From Streptomyces sp. WM4235 (GTDB lineage Bacteria > Actinomycetota > Actinomycetes > Streptomycetales > Streptomycetaceae): a stretch of 15,129 nt of DNA. Numbering within the stretch: position 1 is the first letter of the stretch; every line of letters begins with the position of its first letter. This document shows, in pieces, positions 11,846-15,129 of this stretch. A program made the translations under genes and the position numbers. The notes beneath the pieces were generated by a model. The model searched no databases. It had not been told where the DNA came from and was given only the letters and a program-made list of their open reading frames with translations. The stretch covers positions 1-15,129 of the forward strand of contig NZ_LGDE01000008.1 in assembly GCF_001279725.1 (NCBI RefSeq), read 5' to 3'.

Positions 11846-14506
11846 CTACTTGGCAGCCTCGGGCTTCGCCTCTTCCGCCGCGGGCTCGGCGTCGCCCTTC
11901 TCGGCGGGCTTCGCGTCGGCCTTCGTGTCGGCGTCCGTCTCGCCCTTCGCCGCGGCCTCGGCCTCGACCTCGACCTCGGGCTCGGACGCCACCGGCGCCT
12001 CGGGCTTCGTCTCGGCCTCGGCCTGCTCCGGCTTCGCCTCGGCCTCAGGCGCGGACGCCTCCGGCTTCGCCTCGGCCTGCTCCGGCTCAGCCTCAGCCTC
12101 GGCCTCGACGGCTGCTTCCGCCGCCTCCGCTTCCTCGGCGGCCTTGGCTTCGGCCTCGGCCTTCGCCTTGGCTTCCGCCTCCGCCTTCGCCTTGGCTTCC
12201 GCCTTCGCGGCGGCCTCGGCCTTCGCAGCCGCCTTCGCCGCCGCTTCCGCCTCTTCCACGGCGAGCGCCTCCGCCGCGAGTTCCTCCGCCGTCGGGCCCG
12301 GTGCCTTCACCGATTCCAGCAGCAGCTGCGCCACGTCGACGACCTGGACGGATTCCTTCGCCTGGCCGTCGTTCTTCTTGCCGTTGACCGAGTCGGTCAG
12401 CATCACCAGGCAGAACGGGCACGCCGTCGACACGATGTCCGGGTTCAGGGACAGGGCCTCGTCGACACGCTCGTTGTTGATGCGCTTGCCGATCCGCTCC
12501 TCCATCCACATCCGCGCGCCACCGGCGCCACAGCAGAAGCCCCGCTCCTTGTGGCGGTGCATCTCCTGCTGGCGCAGCCCCGGAACGGCCGACATGATCT
12601 CGCGCGGCGGCGTGTAGACCTTGTTGTGCCGACCCAGGTAGCAGGGGTCGTGGTAGGTGATGAGGCCGTCCACCGGCGTGACCGGCGTCAGTCGGCCCTC
12701 GTCGAGCAGGTGCTGGAGCAGCTGCGTGTGGTGGATGACCTCGTACTCGCCGCCCAGCTGCGGGTACTCGTTCGCGATGGTGTTGAAGCAGTGCGGGCAG
12801 GTGGAGACGATCCGCTTCGCCGACTTCGGCTTCTTGGTGGACTCGTCCTCGTCGTCCTCGCCGAAGGCCATGTTGAGCATGGCCACGTTCTCCTGGGCGA
12901 GCTGCTGGAACAGCGGCTCGTTGCCCAGGCGGCGCGGGGAGTCACCGGTGCACTTCTCGTCGCCGCCCATGATCGCGAACTTGACGCCCGCCATGTTCAG
13001 CAGCTCCGCGAAGGCCTTCGTGGTCTTCTTCGCCCGGTCCTCCAGGGCGCCGGCGCAGCCGACCCAGTAGAGGTAGTCGTACTCGGAGAGGTCCTCCGCG
13101 TCCTTGCCGATGATCGGGACCTCGAAGTCCACCTCCTTGGTCCACTCGACGCGCTGCTTCTTCGCGAGGCCCCAGGGGTTGCCCTTCTTCTCCAGGTTCT
13201 TGAGCATCGTGCCCGCCTCCGACGGGAACGCGCTCTCGATCATCACCTGGTAGCGCCGCATGTCGACGATGTGGTCGATGTGCTCGATGTCGACCGGGCA
13301 CTGCTCGACGCACGCGCCGCACGTGGTGCAGGACCACAGCACGTCCGGGTCGATGACGCCGTTCTCCTCGGCCGTGCCGATCAGGGGGCGCTCGGCCTCC
13401 GCGAGGGCGGCCGCCGGAACGTCCTTGAGCTGCTCCGCCGTCGCCTTCTCGTTGCCCTCCATGTCCTTGCCGCCACCGGCGAGCAGGTAGGGGGCCTTGG
13501 CGTGCGCGTGGTCGCGCAGCGACATGATCAGGAGCTTCGGGGACAGCGGCTTGCCGGTGTTCCAGGCGGGGCACTGCGACTGGCAGCGACCGCACTCGGT
13601 GCACGTGGAGAAGTCGAGGATGCCCTTCCAGGAGAACTGCTCGACCTGGGAGACGCCGAAGACGTCGTCCTCGCCCGGGTCCTCGAAGTCGATCTCCTTG
13701 CCGCCGCTCGTCATCGGCTTCAGCTCGCCGAGCGCGACCGCGCCGTCGGCGTTCCGCTTGAACCAGATGTTCGGGAAGCCGAGGAAGCGGTGCCAGGCCA
13801 CACCCATGTTGGTGTTGAGCGAGACGACGATCATCCAGATCAGCGAGGTGCCGATCTTGATCATCGCGGTGAAGTAGATGAGCGTCTGGAGCGTGTCGAC
13901 CGAGAGGCCCTTGAAGGCCAGCACCAGCGGGTACGACAGGAAGTACGCCGGCTCGTAGTGGTCGACGTGGTGGATCGCACCTTCGAGGCCGCGCAGCGTC
14001 AGGATCGCGAGGCCGATGGTGAGGATGATGTACTCGACGAAGTACGCCTGCCAGGCCTTCGAGCCCGTGAAGCGCGACTTGCGACCGGCCCGCGAGGGAA
14101 GGTTGACCAGGCGGATGCCCATCAGCACGAGGATGCCGAGGATCGTCATCACGCCGATGAATTCGATGTACAGCTCGAACGGCAGGAAGCCGCCGATGAT
14201 CGGCAGCGTCCAGTCGGCCTGGAAGAGCTGGCCGTAGGCCTGCGCCAGGGTCGGAGGCAGCGTCAGGAAGCCGATGGCGACGAACCAGTGGGCGAATCCG
14301 ACGATGCCCCAGCGGTTCATGCGGCTGTGGCCGAGGAACTCCCTGACCAGGGTGATCGTTCGCGCTTTCGGGTTGTCCGTGCGGCTGCCCGCCGGCACGG
14401 GTTGGCCGAGTTTCACGAACCGGTAGATCTGCGCCACGGCTCGGGCGAGCAGCGCGACGCCGACCACGGTCAGGACCAGCGACACGATGATCGCGGCGAG
14501 TTGCAT
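11846..14506 (-). CDS. Membrane-bound iron-sulfur reductase (heterodisulfide reductase-like, CCG domains)
   Basis: The 886-residue protein starts with about 250 residues of membrane helices of the kind that hold heme b in respiratory reductases (e.g. IIVSLVLTVVGVALLARAVA, IGVMTILGILVLMGIRLV). Two [4Fe-4S] motifs follow, CTECGRCQSQCP (about 301-312) and CTTCGACVEQCP (about 391-402). Next come two CCG-type cysteine domains: VGCAG, CPHC, HDPCYLGRHN, GFCCGAGGARMWME and CPFC. This matches the HdrD/GlpC-like family and the long actinobacterial iron-sulfur-binding reductases; it probably passes electrons between a soluble substrate and the quinone pool. Residues about 735-886 are an Ala/Glu/Lys-rich tail without hydrophobic content. 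AGGAG lies 7 bases before ATG 14506. A promoter overlapped by a palindrome lies upstream. The substrate is unknown. Confidence 0.9.
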   Translation of the reverse strand: MQLAAIIVSLVLTVVGVALLARAVAQIYRFVKLGQPVPAGSRTDNPKARTITLVREFLGHSRMNRWGIVGFAHWFVAIGFLTLPPTLAQAYGQLFQADWTLPIIGGFLPFELYIEFIGVMTILGILVLMGIRLVNLPSRAGRKSRFTGSKAWQAYFVEYIILTIGLAILTLRGLEGAIHHVDHYEPAYFLSYPLVLAFKGLSVDTLQTLIYFTAMIKIGTSLIWMIVVSLNTNMGVAWHRFLGFPNIWFKRNADGAVALGELKPMTSGGKEIDFEDPGEDDVFGVSQVEQFSWKGILDFSTCTECGRCQSQCPAWNTGKPLSPKLLIMSLRDHAHAKAPYLLAGGGKDMEGNEKATAEQLKDVPAAALAEAERPLIGTAEENGVIDPDVLWSCTTCGACVEQCPVDIEHIDHIVDMRRYQVMIESAFPSEAGTMLKNLEKKGNPWGLAKKQRVEWTKEVDFEVPIIGKDAEDLSEYDYLYWVGCAGALEDRAKKTTKAFAELLNMAGVKFAIMGGDEKCTGDSPRRLGNEPLFQQLAQENVAMLNMAFGEDDEDESTKKPKSAKRIVSTCPHCFNTIANEYPQLGGEYEVIHHTQLLQHLLDEGRLTPVTPVDGLITYHDPCYLGRHNKVYTPPREIMSAVPGLRQQEMHRHKERGFCCGAGGARMWMEERIGKRINNERVDEALSLNPDIVSTACPFCLVMLTDSVNGKKNDGQAKESVQVVDVAQLLLESVKAPGPTAEELAAEALAVEEAEAAAKAAAKAEAAAKAEAKAKAEAEAKAKAEAEAKAAEEAEAAEAAVEAEAEAEPEQAEAKPEASAPEAEAKPEQAEAETKPEAPVASEPEVEVEAEAAAKGETDADTKADAKPAEKGDAEPAAEEAKPEAAK

Positions 14507-14525
14507 GGGAGGGCTCCTCGGGCGG

Positions 14526-14555
14526 GACTTACTAAGCGGTAACTTATTGAGTCAA
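14526..14555 (-). promoter_or_regulatory. Promoter of the iron-sulfur reductase gene with overlapping operator-like palindrome
   Basis: On the minus strand a near-perfect -35, TTGACT (14555-14550), is followed 18 bases later by TAAGTC (14531-14526); TAGTAA at 14534-14529 is an alternative -10 at 15 bases. An inverted repeat, TTAC-6-GTAA (14529-14542), lies between and over these boxes. A dimeric repressor bound there would block RNA polymerase. Similar TTAC...GTAA sites belong to TetR-type regulators of lipid metabolism in actinobacteria, as far as I recall. Confidence 0.55.
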
Positions 14556-14616
14556 GGCTTGAGGTTACCCAGTTCCCGCGCCGCAATGTAGGTGAGCGAG
14601 CGGTGATCTGTGTCGC

Positions 14617-15129
14617 TCAGGCATGCCTCTGTAGACAGGCGGCCCGAGGCGTCTGCGCGAGGATCGCGAGATCCATCCCCAGCCAATGGCTCTCCACATA
14701 GTGCCGGTCCAAGAGGGCCATCTCCTCCCAGGGGAGGTCGGAGCGCTCGCTGACTTGCCACAATCCGGTCATTCCGGGGCGTACGAAGAGTCGTTCGGGC
14801 CGGTCGGTGCCCGCCTCGGGGCGCGGTCCGACCAGCGACATCTCGCCCCGCAGCACGTTCAGCAGCTGCGGCAGCGCGTCCAGGCCGCACCGCTCCACCA
14901 TCGCGCCCGGCCGGCCGGTGTCCCGCGTCCGCAGTCGCCAGGTCCGGAACTCCCGCCCGCCCCGCCCGAGCGCGGGTTCCCGTACGAGGACCCCGCGCCG
15001 GCCCGCGTACAGCAGCCCCGCGGCGGCGAGCAGCGGCAGGGCGAACACCCCGAGCAGGATCGCCGCGCCGACGAGGTCGACCACCCGCTTGGCGGACAGG
15101 TCGGGGCGGGGGAGGGGGGGCAGGGGGGG
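14617..15129 (-). CDS. Bacterial sugar transferase, 5' part outside the window
   Basis: The last 170 codons of a gene running off the right edge are present. The product resembles the catalytic domain of undecaprenyl-phosphate sugar-1-phosphate transferases (WbaP/Bac_transf family). It has an N-terminal KRVVDLVGAAILL membrane helix, FRTWRLRTRD, LDALPQLLNVLRGEMSLVGP followed by RPE, the RPGMTGLWQVSERSDLPWEE segment and a LDRHYVESHWLGMDLAIL end. Such enzymes start lipid-linked exopolysaccharide or wall-polymer synthesis at the membrane. GTG 15084 is possible as a start, but it would cut the KR(A/V)VDL motif; the frame stays open to 15129, through a proline-rich stretch, so the true start lies further out. 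The C-terminus seems shortened and ends in AACLQRHA. Confidence 0.85.
   Translation of the reverse strand, partial: PPLPPLPRPDLSAKRVVDLVGAAILLGVFALPLLAAAGLLYAGRRGVLVREPALGRGGREFRTWRLRTRDTGRPGAMVERCGLDALPQLLNVLRGEMSLVGPRPEAGTDRPERLFVRPGMTGLWQVSERSDLPWEEMALLDRHYVESHWLGMDLAILAQTPRAACLQRHA
15103..15129 (+). other. G-tract cluster at the window edge
   Basis: Four runs of four to seven G with 1-2 base spacers lie in series on the plus strand. This meets the usual pattern for a G-quadruplex. On the minus strand it encodes the Pro/Leu-rich N-terminal part of the sugar transferase frame, so it may also simply be a coding Pro-rich linker. Confidence 0.5.

Noticed and set aside
11834..14542. A 902-codon plus-strand open frame across the iron-sulfur reductase gene
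   Set aside because: It is the antisense shadow of a clearly coding minus-strand gene with metal-binding motifs; its product is a low-complexity Arg/Leu/Asp/Val-rich string.

Overview
The window looks like Streptomyces chromosome, or that of a close relative. It has very high GC, GTG starts, overlapping ATGA start/stop junctions, a typical actinobacterial dCTP deaminase, an 886-residue membrane iron-sulfur reductase and several Streptomyces-type secreted or small proteins. All family names come from reading motifs by eye; no database search was run.

Layout. Positions 1-635 hold no intact gene, only a frameshifted remnant of a TPR-type regulator on the minus strand (about 238-500). A NUDIX hydrolase (636-1067) and a small lipoprotein (1137-1619, with a terminator hairpin behind it) follow. 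Positions 1620-2076 carry no gene I can support.

Positions 2077-7159 form a genomic island in a tRNA-Gly(CCC) gene. The intact tRNA (7119-7189, minus strand) and its terminator lie at the right end. A 90-bp copy of the tRNA 3' part plus terminator, with one mismatch, lies at 2077-2166; both copies stop at the edge of the anticodon loop. The repeats are offset by 4993 bp. This is the signature of integrase-mediated insertion, yet the island encodes no integrase, replication or transfer gene.

The island holds one tightly packed plus-strand gene run, 2740-6826: a Crp/Fnr-type cyclic-nucleotide-binding regulator; a class III nucleotide cyclase-like protein with a His/Gly-rich C-terminal motif resembling bacterial amyloid (RHIM-like) signalling motifs; a 98-residue protein with a related motif; a helical protein of a Streptomyces family resembling sigma-70 region 2; an excisionase-like HTH protein; and a protein with an N-terminal nucleoside-deoxyribosyltransferase/TIR-like domain and a helical C-terminal half. 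I infer a cyclic-nucleotide and/or amyloid-templated conflict (anti-phage or self/non-self) system, distantly recalling Pycsar but with a free transcription factor as the nucleotide receptor. This is the most interesting part of the window.

Right of the island lie a 54-residue zinc-ribbon-like protein, nine perfect copies of a 9-bp tandem repeat, the dcd-phosphoribosyltransferase operon, a conserved protein (9038-9643), a strong bidirectional terminator, a minus-strand Yip1-type membrane protein (9778-10689), a secreted protein (10972-11763), another bidirectional terminator, the large minus-strand iron-sulfur reductase (11846-14506) with a promoter overlapped by an operator-like palindrome, and the 3' part of a sugar transferase gene running off the right edge.
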